Source: Hydractinia symbiolongicarpus
Taxonomy: Eukaryota > Cnidaria > Hydrozoa > Anthoathecata > Hydractiniidae
NCBI RefSeq assembly: GCF_029227915.1
Contig: NC_079877.1
Coordinates: forward strand, 5,520,001-5,584,000
DNA length: 64,000 nucleotides
Direction: 5' to 3'
Of this stretch, positions 34,924 to 48,229 are shown in pieces. Positions within the stretch are counted from its first letter, which is position 1. Every line of letters begins with the position of its first letter. The translations under genes were made by a program, and so were the position numbers. The notes below the pieces were generated by a model. It was not told the origin of the DNA. It saw only the letters and a list, made by a program, of their open reading frames with translations, and searched no databases.

Positions 34924-37359
34924 TTAAATTATTTTTTCACCACTAAAACGCATGAGACTTGTAGTTTTCAAGAATGTTTTCATTTTTGATGAGACGCTGA
35001 ATAAAAGAAGTTTAATCGCCGGCAAACGAAAACCTATGACTTTCCGTAAATCCCGGACTCGGCCCGTATAGTCGAATGTATACAAAGAAAGTACCCTGTG
35101 AGTAAACTCATTTCCCAAACGAATTTTTAAATTATTTTTTCACCACTAAAACGCATGAGACTTGTAGTTTTCAAAAATGTTTTCATTTTTGATGAGACGC
35201 TGAATAAAAGAAGTTTAATCGCCTGCAAACGAAAACCTGCGATTTCCCGTAAATCTCGCACTCGGCCCGTATAGTCAAAAGTATACAAAGAAAGTACCCA
35301 GGGAGTAAACTCATTTCCCAAACGATTTTTTAAATTATTATTTCACCACTAAAGCCCATGAGACTTGTAGTTTTTAAAAATGTTTTCATTTTTGATGAGA
35401 CGCTGAATAAAAGAAGTTTAATCGCCGGCAAACGAAAACCCGCGATTTCCCGTAAATCCCGGAGTCGGCCCGTATAGTCAAAAGTATACAAGGAAAGTAC
35501 CCAGTGAGTAAACTAATTTCCCGAACGAATTTTTAAATTATTTTTTCACCACTAAAACGCATGAGACTTGTAGTTTTCAGAAATGTTTTCATTTTTGATG
35601 AGACGCTGAATAAAAGAAGTTTAATCGCCGGCAAACGAAAACCCGCAATTTCCCGTAAATCCCGGTCTCGGCACGTATAGTCAAAAGTATACAAGGAATG
35701 TACCCAGTGAGTAAACTCATTTCCCTAACGAATTTTTAAATTATTTTTTCACCACGAAAACGCATGAGACTTGTAGTTTTCAAAAATGTTTTCATTTTTG
35801 ATGAGACGCTGAATAAAAGAAGTTTAATCGCCGGCAAACGAAAACCTGCGATTTTCCGTAAATCCCGGACTCGGCCCGTATAGTCAAAAGTATACAAAGA
35901 GAGTACCCAGGGTGTAAACTCACTTCCCGAACGATTTTTTAAATTATTTTGTTACCACTAAAACGCATGAGACTTGTAGTTTTCAAAAATGTTTTCATTT
36001 TTGATGAGACGCTGAATAAAAGAAGTTTAATCGCCTGCAAACGAAAACCTGCGATTTCCCGTAAATCCCGGACTCGGCCCGTATAGTTAAAAGTATACAA
36101 AGAAAGTACCCTGTGAGTAAACTCATTTCCCGAACGAATTTTTAAATTATTTTTTCACCACTAAAACGCATGAGACTTGTAGTTTTCAAGAATGTTTTCA
36201 TTTTTGATGAGACGCTGAATAAAAGAAGTTTAATCGCCGGCAAACGAAAACCTGCGACTTTCCGTAAATCCCGGACTCGGCCCGTATAGTCGAATGTATA
36301 CAAAGAAAGTACCCTGTGAGTAAACTCATTTCCCAAACGAATTTTTAAATTATTTTTTCACCACTAAAACGCATGAGACTTGTAGTTTTCAAAAATGTTT
36401 TCATTTTTGATGAGACGCTGAATAAAAGAAGTTTAATCGCCTGCAAACGAAAACCTGCGATTTCCCGTAAATCTCGGACTCGGCCCGTATAGTCAAAAGT
36501 ATACAAAGAAAGTACCCAGGGAGTAAACTCATTTCCCAAACGATTTTTTAAATTATTATTTCACCACTAAAGCCCATGAGACTTGTAGTTTTTAAAAATG
36601 TTTTCATTTTTGATGAGACGCTGAATAAAAGAAGTTTAATCGCCGGCAAACGAAAACCCGCGATTTCCCGTAAATCCCGGAGTCGGCCCGTATAGTCAAA
36701 AGTATACAAGGAAAGTACCCAGTGAGTAAACTAATTTCCCGAACGAATTTTTAAATTATTTTTTCACCACTAAAACGCATGAGACTTGTAGTTTTCAGAA
36801 ATGTTTTCATTTTTGATGAGACGCTGAATAAAAGAAGTTTAATCGCCGGCAAACGAAAACCCGCAATTTCCCGTAAATCCCGGTCTCGGCCCGTATAGTC
36901 AAAAGTATACAAGGAAAGTACCCAGTGAGTAAACTCATTTCCCTAACGAATTTTTAAATTATTTTTTCACCACGAAAACGCATGAGACTTGTAGTTTTCA
37001 AAAATGTTTTCATTTTTGATGAGACGCTGAATAAAAGAAGTTTAATCGCCGGCAAACGAAAACCTGCGATTTTCCGTAAATCCCGGACTCGGCCCGTATA
37101 GTCAAAAGTATACAAAGAGAGTACCCAGGGTGTAAACTCACTTCCCGAACGATTTTTTAAATTATTTTGTTACCACTAAAACGCATGAGACTTGTAGTTT
37201 TCAAAAATGTTTTCATTTTTGATGAGACGCTGAATAAAAGAAGTTTAATCGCCTGCAAACGAAAACCTGCGATTTCCCGTAAATCCCGGACTCGGCCCGT
37301 ATAGTCAAAAGTATACAAAGAAAGTACCCAAGGAGTAAACTCATTTCCCAAAAGATTTT
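34924..37359. repeat. Nested 1,218-bp six-monomer duplication in copy 1 of the 19-mer
   Basis: Units at 34,924 and 35,127 recur at 36,142 and 36,345, exactly 1,218 bp on. The two rows differ at CTCGCACTC (first row, near 35,255) versus CTCGGACTC (second row, near 36,473), and at CAAGGAATG versus CAAGGAAAG. The same two rows with the same differences sit in the second 19-mer at 38,781-41,216. Confidence 0.8.
36751..36953. repeat. Monomer class 6 (CCCGCAATTTCC / GGTCTCGG class)
   Basis: The diagnostic bases are CCCGCAATTTCCCG and CCCGGTCTCGG in the GC-rich segment, and CATTTCCCTAACGA at the right end. It typically follows class 1 and precedes a monomer with CACCACGAAAACGC. Related units near 51,900, 53,940, 54,750 and 55,970 instead read GGTCTCCGCCCG and carry GTTTAATGAAAG. 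They look like local recombinants of classes 2 and 6. Confidence 0.7.
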
Positions 37360-37776
37360 TTAAATTATCATTTCACCACTAAAGCCCATGAGACTTGTAG
37401 TTTTTAAAAATGTTTTCATTTTTGATGAGACGCTGAATAAAAGAAGTTTAATCGCCGGCAAACGAAAACCCGCGATTTCCCGTAAATCCCGGACTCGGCC
37501 CGTATAGTCAAAAGTATACAAAGAAAGTACCCAGTGAGTAAACTCATTTCCCGAACGAATTTTTTAATTATTTTTTCACCACTAAAACGCATGAGACTTG
37601 TAGTTTTCAGAAATGTTTTCATTTTTGATGAGACGCTTAATGAAAGTGGTTTAATCGCCGGCAAACGAATATCCGCGATTTCCCGTAAATCCCGGGCTTG
37701 GCCCGTATAGTCGAATGTATACAAAGAAAGTACCCTGTGAGTAAACACATTTCCCAAACGAATTTTTAAATTATTT

Positions 37777-40700
37777 TTTCACCACTAAAACGCATGAGAC
37801 TTGTAGTTTTCAGAAATGTTTTCATTTTTGATGAGACGCTTAATGAAATTTGTTTAATCGCCGGCAAACGAAAACCCGCGATTTCCCGTAAATCCCGGGC
37901 TTGGCCCGTATAGTCGAATGTATACAAAGAAAGTACCCTGTGAGTAAATTCATTTCCAAAACGATTTTTTAAATTATCTTTTCACCACTAAAACGCTTGA
38001 GACTTGTAGTTTTCAAAAATGTTTTCATTTTTGATGAGACGCTAAATAAAAAAAGTTTAATCGCCGGCAAACGAAAACCCGCCATTTCCCGTAAATCCCG
38101 GTCTCGGCCCGTATAGTCAAAAGTATACAAGAAAAGTACCCAGTGAGTAAACTCATTTCCCTAACGAATTTTTAAATTATTTTTTCACCACTAAAACGCA
38201 TGAGACTTGTAGTTTTCATAAATGTTTTCATTTTTGATGAGACGCTGAATAAAAGAAGTTTAATCGCCGGCAAACGAAAACCTGCGATTTTCCGTAAATC
38301 CCGGACTCGGCCCGTATAGTCAAAAGTATACAAAGAGAGTACCCAGGGTGTAAACTCACTTCCCGAACGATTTTTTAAATTATTTTTTCACCACTAAAAC
38401 GCATGAGACTTGTAGTTTTCAAGAATGTTTTCATTTTTGATGAGACGCTGAATAAAAGAAGTTTAATCGCCGGCAAACGAAAACCTGTGACTTTCCGTAA
38501 ATCCCGGTCTCGGCCCGTATAGTCAAAAGTATACAAGAAAAGTACCCAGTGAGTAAACTCATTTCCCTAACGAATTTTTAAATTATTTTTTCACCACTAA
38601 AACGCATGAGACTTGTAGTTTTCATAAATGTTTTCATTTTTGATGAGACGCTGAATAAAAGAAGTTTAATCGCCGGCAAACGAAAACCTGCGATTTTCCG
38701 TAAATCCCGGACTCGGCCCGTATAGTCAAAAGTATACAAAGAGAGTACCCAGGGTGTAAACTCACTTCCCGAACGATTTTTTAAATTATTTTTTCACCAC
38801 TAAAACGCATGAGACTTGTAGTTTTCAAGAATGTTTTCATTTTTGATGAGACGCTGAATAAAAGAAGTTTAATCGCCGGCAAACGAAAACCTGTGACTTT
38901 CCGTAAATCCCGGACTCGGCCCGTATAGTCGAATGTATACAAAGAAAGTACCCTGTGAGTAAACTCATTTCCCAAACGAATTTTTAAATTATTTTTTCAC
39001 CACTAAAACGCATGAGACTTGTAGTTTTCAAAAATGTTTTCATTTTTGATGAGACGCTGAATAAAAGAAGTTTAATCGCCTGCAAACGAAAACCTGCGAT
39101 TTCCCGTAAATCTCGCACTCGGCCCGTATAGTCAAAAGTATACAAAGAAAGTACCCAGGGAGTAAACTCATTTCCCAAACGATTTTTTAAATTATTATTT
39201 CACCACTAAAGCCCATGAGACTTGTAGTTTTTAAAAATGTTTTCATTTTTGATGAGACGCTGAATAAAAGAAGTTTAATCGCCGGCAAACGAAAACCCGC
39301 GATTTCCCGTAAATCCCGGAGTCGGCCCGTATAGTCAAAAGTATACAAGGAAAGTACCCAGTGAGTAAACTAATTTCCCGAACGAATTTTTAAATTATTT
39401 TTTCACCACTAAAACGCATGAGACTTGTAGTTTTCAGAAATGTTTTCATTTTTGATGAGACGCTGAATAAAAGAAGTTTAATCGCCGGCAAACGAAAACC
39501 CGCAATTTCCCGTAAATCCCGGTCTCGGCCCGTATAGTCAAAAGTATACAAGGAATGTACCCAGTGAGTAAACTCATTTCCCTAACGAATTTTTAAATTA
39601 TTTTTTCACCACGAAAACGCATGAGACTTGTAGTTTTCAAAAATGTTTTCATTTTTGATGAGACGCTGAATAAAAGAAGTTTAATCGCCGGCAAACGAAA
39701 ACCTGCGATTTTCCGTAAATCCCGGACTCGGCCCGTATAGTCAAAAGTATACAAAGAGAGTACCCAGGGTGTAAACTCACTTCCCGAACGATTTTTTAAA
39801 TTATTTTGTTACCACTAAAACGCATGAGACTTGTAGTTTTCAAAAATGTTTTCATTTTTGATGAGACGCTGAATAAAAGAAGTTTAATCGCCTGCAAACG
39901 AAAACCTGCGATTTCCCGTAAATCCCGGACTCGGCCCGTATAGTCAAAAGTATACAAAGAAAGTACCCTGTGAGTAAACTCATTTCCCGAACGAATTTTT
40001 AAATTATTTTTTCACCACTAAAACGCATGAGACTTGTAGTTTTCAAGAATGTTTTCATTTTTGATGAGACGCTGAATAAAAGAAGTTTAATCGCCGGCAA
40101 ACGAAAACCTGCGACTTTCCGTAAATCCTGGACTCGGCCCGTATAGTCGAATGTATACAAAGAAAGTACCCTGTGAGTAAACTCATTTCCCAAACGAATT
40201 TTTAAATTATTTTTTCACCACTAAAACGTATGAGACTTGTAGTTTTCAAAAATGTTTTCATTTTTGATGAGACGCTGAATAAAAGAAGTTTAATCGCCTG
40301 CAAACGAAAACCTGCGATTTCCCGTAAATCTCGGACTCGGCCCGTATAGTCAAAAGTATACAAAGAAAGTACCCAGGGAGTAAACTCATTTCCCAAACGA
40401 TTTTTTAAATTATTATTTCACCACTAAAGCCCATGAGACTTGTAGTTTTTAAAAATGTTTTCATTTTTGATGAGACGCTGAATAAAAGAAGTTTAATCGC
40501 CGGCAAACGAAAACCCGCGATTTCCCGTAAATCCCGGAGTCGGCCCGTATAGTCAAAAGTATACAAGGAAAGTACCCAGTGAGTAAACTAATTTCCCGAA
40601 CGAATTTTTAAATTATTTTTTCACCACTAAAACGCATGAGACTTGTAGTTTTCAGAAATGTTTTCATTTTTGATGAGACGCTGAATAAAAGAAGTTTAAT

Positions 40701-41633
40701 CGCCGGCAAACGAAAACCCGCAATTTCCCGTAAATCCCGGTCTCGGCCCGTATAGTCAAAAGTATACAAGGAAAGTACCCAGTGAGTAAACTCATTTCCC
40801 TAACGAATTTTTAAATTATTTTTTCACCACGAAAACGCATGAGACTTGTAGTTTTCAAAAATGTTTTCATTTTTGATGAGACGCTGAATAAAAGAAGTTT
40901 AATCGCCGGCAAACGAAAACCTGCGATTTTCCGTAAATCCCGGACTCGGCCCGTATAGTCAAAAGTATACAAAGAGAGTACCCAGGGTGTAAACTCACTT
41001 CCCGAACGATTTTTTAAATTATTTTGTTACCACTAAAACGCATGAGACTTGTAGTTTTCAAAAATGTTTTCATTTTTGATGAGACGCTGAATAAAAGAAG
41101 TTTAATCGCCTGCAAACGAAAACCTGCGATTTCCCGTAAATCCCGGACTCGGCCCGTATAGTCAAAAGTATACAAAGAAAGTACCCAAGGAGTAAACTCA
41201 TTTCCCAAACGATTTTTTAAATTATCATTTCACCACTAAAGCCCATGAGACTTGTAGTTTTTAAAAATGTTTTCATTTTTGATGAGACGCTGAATAAAAG
41301 AAGTTTAATCGCCGGCAAACGAAAACCCGCGATTTCCCGTAAATCCCGGACTCGGCCCGTATAGTCAAAAGTATACAAAGAAAGTACCCAGTGAGTAAAC
41401 TCATTTCCCGAACGAATTTTTTAATTATTTTTTCACCACTAAAACGCATGAGACTTGTAGTTTTCAGAAATGTTTTCATTTTTGATGAGACGCTTAATGA
41501 AAGTGGTTTAATCGCCGGCAAACGAATATCCGCGATTTCCCGTAAATCCCGGGCTTGGCCCGTATAGTCGAATGTATACAAAGAAAGTACCCTGTGAGTA
41601 AACACATTTCCCAAACGAATTTTTAAATTATTT
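37777..41633. repeat. 3,857-bp, 19-monomer unit, copy 2
   Basis: It is a tandem repeat of the preceding unit. Its private changes include CCTGGACTC near 40,129 and CGTATGAG near 40,229. After it, the sequence at 41,630-42,250 resembles 33,300-33,920, the stretch just before copy 1, including GAGAGTATCCAGGG and the TTTTTTAAAATG unit. The original array was therefore probably longer and periodic at this scale. Confidence 0.85.
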
Positions 41634-44344
41634 TTTCACCACTAAAACGCATGAGACTTGTAGTTTTCAAAAATGTTTTCATTTTTGATGAGACGCTGAA
41701 TAAAAGAAGTTTAATCGCCGGCAAACGAAAACCTGCGATTTTCCGTAAATCCCGGACTCGGCCCGTATAGTCAAAAGTATACAAAGAGAGTATCCAGGGT
41801 GTAAACTCACTTCCCGAACGATTTTTTAAATTATTTTTTCACCACTAAAACGCATGAGACTTGTAGTTTTCAAAAATGTTTTCATTTTTGATGAGACGCT
41901 GAATAAAAGAAGTTTAATCGCCTGCAAACGAAAACCTGCGATTTCCCGTAAATCCTGGACTCGGCCCGTATAGTCAAAAGTATACAAAGAAAGTACCCAG
42001 GGAGTAAACTCATTTCCGAAACGATTTTTTAAATTATTATTTCACCACTAAAGCCCATGAGACTTGTAGTTTTTTAAAATGTTTTCATTTTTGATGAGAC
42101 GCTGAATAAAAGAAGTTTAATCGCCGGCAAACGAAAACCCGCGATTTCCCGTAAATCCCGGACTCGGCCCGTATAGTCAAAAGTATACAAGGATAGTACC
42201 CAGTGAGTAAACTCATTTCCCGAACGAATTTTTAAATTATTTTTTCACCACTAAAACGCATGAGACTTGTAGTTTTCAGAAATGTTTTCATTTTTGATGA
42301 AACGCTTAATGAAAGTTGTTTAATCGCCGGCAAACGAAAACCCGCGATTTCCCGTAAATCCCGGGCTTGGCCCGTATAGTCGAATGTATACAAAGGAAGT
42401 ACCCTGTGAGTAAACTCATTTCCAAAACGATTTTTTAAATTATCTTTTCGCCACTAAAACGCTCGAGACTTGTAGTTTTCAAAAATGTTTTCATTTTTGA
42501 TGAGACGCTAAATAAAAGAAGTTTAATCGCCGGCAAACGAAAACCCGCCATTTCCCGTAAATCCCGGTCTCGGCCCGTATATTCAAAAGTATACAAGAAA
42601 AGTACCCAGTGAGTAAACTCATTTCCCTAACGAATTTTTAAATTATTTTCTCACCACTAAAACGCATGAGACTTGTAGTTTTCAAAAATGTTTTCATTTT
42701 TGATGAGACGCTGAATAAAAGAAGTTTAATCGCCGGCAAACGAAAACCTGCGATTTTCCGTAAATCCCGGACTCGGCCCGTATAGTCAAAAGTATACAAA
42801 GAGAGTACCCAGGGTGTAAACTCACTTCCCGAACGATTTTTTAAGATATTTTTTCACCACTAAAACGCATGAGACTTGTAGTTTTCAAGAATGTTTTCAT
42901 TTTTGATGAGACGCTGAATAAAAGAAGTTTAATCGCCGGCAAACGAAAACCTGCGATTTTCCGTAAATCCCGGACTCGGCCCGTATAGTCAAAAGTATAC
43001 AAAGAGAGTACCCAGGGTGTAAACTCACTTCCCGAACGATTTTTTAAATTATTTTTTCACCACTAAAACGCATGAGACTTGTAGTTTTTAAAAATATTTT
43101 CATTTTTGATGAGACGCTGAATAAAAGAAGTTTAATCGCCTGCAAACGAAAACCTGCGATTTCCCGTAAATCTCGGACTCGGCCCGTATAGTCAAAAGTA
43201 TACAAAGAAAGTACCCAGGGAGTAAACTCATTTCCCAAACGATTTTTTAAATTATTTTTTCACCACTAAAACGCATGAGACTTGTAGTTTTCAGAAATGT
43301 TTTCATTTTTGATGAGACGCTGAATAAAAGAAGTTTAATCGCCGGCAAACGAAAACCCGCGATTTCCCGTAAATCCCGGAGTTGGCCCGTATAGTCAAAA
43401 GTATACAAGGAAAGTACCCAGTGAGTAAACTCATTTCCCGAACGAATTTTTAAATTATTTTTTCACCACTAAAACGCATGAGACTTGTAGTTTTCAGAAA
43501 TGTTTTCATTTTTGATGAGACGCTGAATAAAAGAAGTTTAATCGCCGGCAAACGAAAACCCGCAATTTCCCGTAAATCCCGGTCTCGGCCCGTATAGTCA
43601 AAATTATACAAGGAAAGTACCCAGTGAGTAAACTCATTTCCCTAACGAATTTTTAAATTATTTTTTCACCACGAAAACGCATGAGACTTGTAGTTTTTAA
43701 AAATGTTTTCATTTTTGATGAGACGCTGAATAAAAGAAGTTTAATCGCCGGCAAACGAAAACCTGCGATTTTCCGTAAATCCCGGACTCGGCCCGTATAG
43801 TCAAAAGTATACAAAGAGAGTACCCAGGGTGTAAACTCACTTCCCGAACGAATTTTTAAATTATTGTGTTACCACTAAAACGCATGAGACTTGTAGTTTT
43901 CAAAAATGTTTTCATTTTTGATGAGACGCTGAATAAAAGAAGTTTAATCGCCTGCAAACGAAAACCTGCGATTTCCCGTAAATCCCTGACTCGGCCCGTA
44001 TAGTCAAAAGTATACAAAGAAAGTACCCAGGGAGTAAACTCATTTCCCAAACGATTTTTTAAATTATCATTTCACCACTAAAGCCCATGAGACTTGTAGT
44101 TTTTAAAAATGTTTTCATTTTTGATGAGACGCTGAATAAAAGAAGTTTAATCGCCGGCAAACGAAAACCCGCGATTTCCCGTAAATCCCGGACTCGGCCC
44201 GTATAGTCAAAAGTATACAAGGAAAGTACCCAGTGAGTAAACTCATTTCCCGAACGAATTTTTAAATTATTTTTTCACCACTAAAACGCATGAGACTTGT
44301 AGTTTTCAGAAATGTTTTCATTTTTGATGAGACGCTTAATGAAA
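41634..44344. repeat. Diverged relative of the 19-mer unit
   Basis: The order of landmarks (TTTTTTAAAATG unit, class 2, class 5 at 42,507, CAAGAATG unit, class 4, class 6, CACCACGAAAACGC unit, then a TTATTGTGTTACC unit near 43,861) follows that of the 19-mer unit but with fewer monomers. It lacks the nested 1,218-bp duplication. Private changes include CGCTCGAGAC near 42,460, TTTTTTAAGATATT near 42,838 and AAAATTATAC near 43,600. It looks like an older copy from before the internal expansion. Confidence 0.6.
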
Positions 44345-45562
44345 GTGGTTTAATCGCCGGCAAACGAAAACCCGTGATTTCCTGTAAATCCCGGGCTTGG
44401 CCCGTATAGTCGAATGTATACAAAGAAAGCACCCTGTGAGTAAACTCATTTCCCAAACGAATTTTTAAATTATTTTTTCACCACTAAAACGCATGAGACT
44501 TGTAGTTTTCAAAAATGTTTTCATTTTTGATGAGACGCTGAATAAAAGAAGTTTAATCGCCGGCAAACGAAAACCTGCGATTTTCCGTAAATCCCGGACT
44601 CAGCCCGTATAGTCAAAAGTATACAAAGAGAGTATCCAGGGTGTAAACTCACTTCCCGAACGATTTTTTAAATTATTTTTTCACCACTAAAACGCATGAG
44701 ACTTGTAGTTATCAAAAATGTTTTAATTTTTGATGAGACGCTGAATAAAAGAAGTTTAATCGCCTGCAAACGAAAACCTGCGATTTCCCGTAAATCCCGG
44801 ACTCGGCCCGTATAGTCAAAAGTATACAAAGAAAGTACCCAGGGAGTAAACTCATTTCCCAAACGATTTTTTAAATTATTATTTCTTCACTAAAGCCCAT
44901 GAGACTTGTAGTTTTCAAAAATGTTTTCATTTTTGATGAGACGCTGAATAAAAGTGGTTTAATCGCCGGCAAACGAAAACCCGTGATTTCCTGTAAATCC
45001 CGGGCTTGGCCCGTATAGTCGAATGTATACAAAGAAAGCACCCTGTGAGTAAACTCATTTCCCAAACGAATTTTTAAATTATTTTTTCACCACTAAAACG
45101 CATGAGACTTGTAGTTTTCAAAAATGTTTTCATTTTTGATGAGACGCTGAATAAAAGAAGTTTAATCGCCGGCAAACGAAAACCTGCGATTTTCCGTAAA
45201 TCCCGGACTCAGCCCGTATAGTCAAAAGTATACAAAGAGAGTATCCAGGGTGTAAACTCACTTCCCGAACGATTTTTTAAATTATTTTTTCACCACTAAA
45301 ACGCATGAGACTTGTAGTTATCAAAAATGTTTTAATTTTTGATGAGACGCTGAATAAAAGAAGTTTAATCGCCTGCAAACGAAAACCTGCGATTTCCCGT
45401 AAATCCCGGACTCGGCCCGTATAGTCAAAAGTATACAAAGAAAGTACCCAGGGAGTAAACTCATTTCCCAAACGATTTTTTAAATTATTATTTCTTCACT
45501 AAAGCCCATGAGACTTGTAGTTTTCAAAAATGTTTTCATTTTTGATGAGACGCTGAATAAAA
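44345..45562. repeat. 609-bp three-monomer tandem duplication
   Basis: Rare marks repeat 609 bp apart: CCTGTAAATCCCGGGCTTGG with GAAAGCACCC (44,390 and 44,999), CTCAGCCCG with GTATCC, and TAGTTATC with TGTTTTAATTTTTG (44,710 and 45,319). The monomer at 44,871 is a hybrid. Its left part, to 44,950, is the TTTCTTCAC/CTGAATA type and its right part, from 44,955, is the TGGTTTAATCG class 2 type. That places the exchange within five bases. Both copies of the TAGTTATC unit also have a damaged right dyad arm (AATTTTTG). Confidence 0.8.
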
Positions 45563-48229
45563 GAAGTTTAATCGCCGGCAAACGAAAACCTGCGATTTTC
45601 CGTAAATCCCGGACTCGGCCCGTATAGTCAAAAGTATACAAAGAGAGTACCCAGGGTGTAAACTCACTTCCCGAACGATTTTTTAAATTATTTTTTCACC
45701 ACTAAAACGCATGAGACTTGTAGTTTTCAAGAATGTTTTCATTTTTGATGAGACGCTGAATAAAAGAAGTTTAATCGCCGGCAAACGAAAACCTGCGATT
45801 TTCCGTAAATCCCGGACTCGGCCCGTATAGTCAAAAGTATACAAAGAGAGTATCCAGGGTGTAAACTCACTTCCGAACGATTTTTTAAATTATTTTTTCA
45901 CCACTAAAACGCATGAGACTTGTAGTTTTCAAAAATGTTTTCATTTTTGATGAGACGCTGAATAAAAGAAGTTTAATCGGCTGCAAACGAAAACCTGCGA
46001 TTTCCCGTAAATCCCGGACTCGGCCCGTATAGTCAAAAGTATACAAAGAAAGTACCCAGGGAGTAAACTCATTTCCCAAACGATTTTTTAAATTGTTATT
46101 TCACCACTAAAGCCCATGAGACTTGTAGTTTTTTAAAATGTTTTCATTTTTGATGAGACGCTGAATAAAAGAAGTTTAATCGCCGGCAAACGAAAACCCG
46201 CGATTTCCCGTAAATCCCGGACTCGGCCCGTATAGTCAAAAGTATACAAGGAAAGTACCCAGTGAGTAAACTCACTTCCCGAACGAATTTTTAAATTATT
46301 TTTTCACCACTAAAACGCATGAGACTTGTAGTTTTCAGAAATGTTTTCATTTTTGATGAGACGCTTAATGAAAGTTGTTTAATCGCCGGCAAACGAAAAC
46401 CCGCAATTTCCCGTAAATCCCGGGCTTGGCCCGTATAGTCGAATGTATACAAAGAAAGTACCCTGTGAGTAAACTCAATTCCAAAACGATTTTTTAAATT
46501 ATCTTTTCACCACTAAAACGCTTGAGACTTGTAGTTTTCAAAAATGTTTTCATTTTTGATGAGACGCTAAATAAAAGAAGTTTAATCGGCGGCAAACGAA
46601 AACCTGCGATTTTCCGTAAATCCCGGACTCAGCCCGTATAGTCAAAAGTATACAAAGAGAGTATCCAGGGTGTAAACTCACTTCCCGAACGATTTTTTAA
46701 ATTATTTTTTCACCACTAAAACGCATGAGACTTGTAGTTATCAAAAATGTTTTCATTTTTGATGAGACGCTGAATAAAAGAAGTTTAATCGCCTGCAAAC
46801 GAAAACCTGCGATTTCCCGTAAATCCCGGACTCGCCCCGTATAGTCAAAAGTATACAAAGAAAGTACCCAGGGAGTAAACTCATTTCCCAAACGATTTTT
46901 TAAATTATTATTTCACCACTAAAGCCCATGAGACTTGTAGTTTTTTAAAATGTTTTCATTTTTGATGAGACGCTGAATAAAAGAAGTTTAATCGCCTGCA
47001 AACGAAAACCTGCGATTTCCCGTAAATCCCGGACTCGGCCCGTATAGTCAAAAGTATACAAAGAAAGTACCCAGGGAGTAAACTCATTTCCCAAACGATT
47101 TTTTAAATTATTATTTCACCACTAAAGCCCATGAGACTTGTAGTTTTTTAAAATGTTTTCCTTTTTGATGAGACGCTGAATAAAAGAAGTTTAATCGCCG
47201 GCAAACGAAAACCCGCGATTTCCCGTAAATCCCGGACTCGGCCCGTATAGTCATAAGTATACAAGGAAAGTACCCAGCGAGTAAACTCACTTCCCGAACG
47301 AATTTTTAAATTATTTTTTCACCACTAAAACGGATGAGACTTGTAGTTTTCAGGAATGTTTTCATTTTTGATGAGACGCTTAATGAAAGTTGTTTAATCG
47401 CCGGCAAACGAAAACCCGCGATTTCCCGTAAATCCCGGACTCGGCCCGTATAGTCAACAGTATACAAGGAAAGTACCCAGTTAGTAAACTGATTTCCCTA
47501 ACGAATTTTTAAATTATTTTTTCACCACTAAAACGCATGAGACTTGTAGTTTTCAAAAATGTTTTCATTTTTGATGAGACGCTGAATAAAAGAAGTTTAA
47601 TCGCCGGCAAACGAAAACCTGCGATTTTCCGTAAATCCCGGACTCGGCCCGTATAGTCAAAAGTATACAAAGAGAGTACCCAGGGTGTAAACTCACTTCC
47701 CGAACAATTTTTTAAATTATTTTTTCACCACTAAAACGCATGAGACTTGTAGTTTTCAAGAATGTTTTCATTTTTGATGAGACGCTGAATAAAAGAAGTC
47801 TAATCGCCGGCAAACGAAAACCCGCGTTTTTCCGTAAATCCCGGACTCGGCCCGTATAGTCAAAAGTATACAAAGAGAGTACCCAGGGTGTAAACTCACT
47901 TCCCGAACGATTTTTTAAATTGTTTTTTTACCACTAAAACGCATGAGACTTGTAGTTTTCAAGAATGTTTTCATTTTTGATGAGACGCTGAATAAAAGAG
48001 GTTTAATCGCCGGCAAACGAAAACCTGCGATTTTCCGTAAATCCCGGACTCGGCCCGTATAGTCAAAAGTATACAAAGAGAGTATCCAGGGTGTAAACTC
48101 ACTTCCGAACGATTTTTTAAATTATTTTTTCACCACTAAAACGCATGAGACTTGTAGTTTTCAAAAATGTTTTCATTTTTGATGAGACGCTGAATAAAAG
48201 AAGTTTAATCGGCTGCAAACGAAAACCTG
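45563..48229. repeat. Segment with an 11-monomer (2,232-bp) repeat
   Basis: Units at 45,885, 46,566 and 46,697 recur at 48,117, 48,798 and 48,929, each 2,232 bp on (11 monomers less 1 bp). Both copies share a one-base deletion giving CACTTCCGAACG and the CGGCTGC variant. The monomer at 46,900-47,102 is a hybrid (TTTTTTAAAATG left, CGCCTGC right) and looks like a one-monomer insertion. Without it the period to the next row would be 2,029 bp, the spacing seen between 48,798 and 50,827. Confidence 0.7.

Larger units (their letters stand above)
33920..37776. repeat. 3,857-bp, 19-monomer unit, copy 1
   Basis: It begins with a class 2 unit reading GAAATTTGTTTAATCG and continues through class 5 (34,112), units with CATAAATG or CAAGAATG, and two rows of a six-monomer repeat. 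All landmarks recur at +3,857, which is exactly 19 times 203. Differences from copy 2 that I noted are at 34,387, 35,036, 35,673, 36,088 and 37,353, plus two on the copy 2 side, so identity is roughly 99.8%. Confidence 0.85.
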
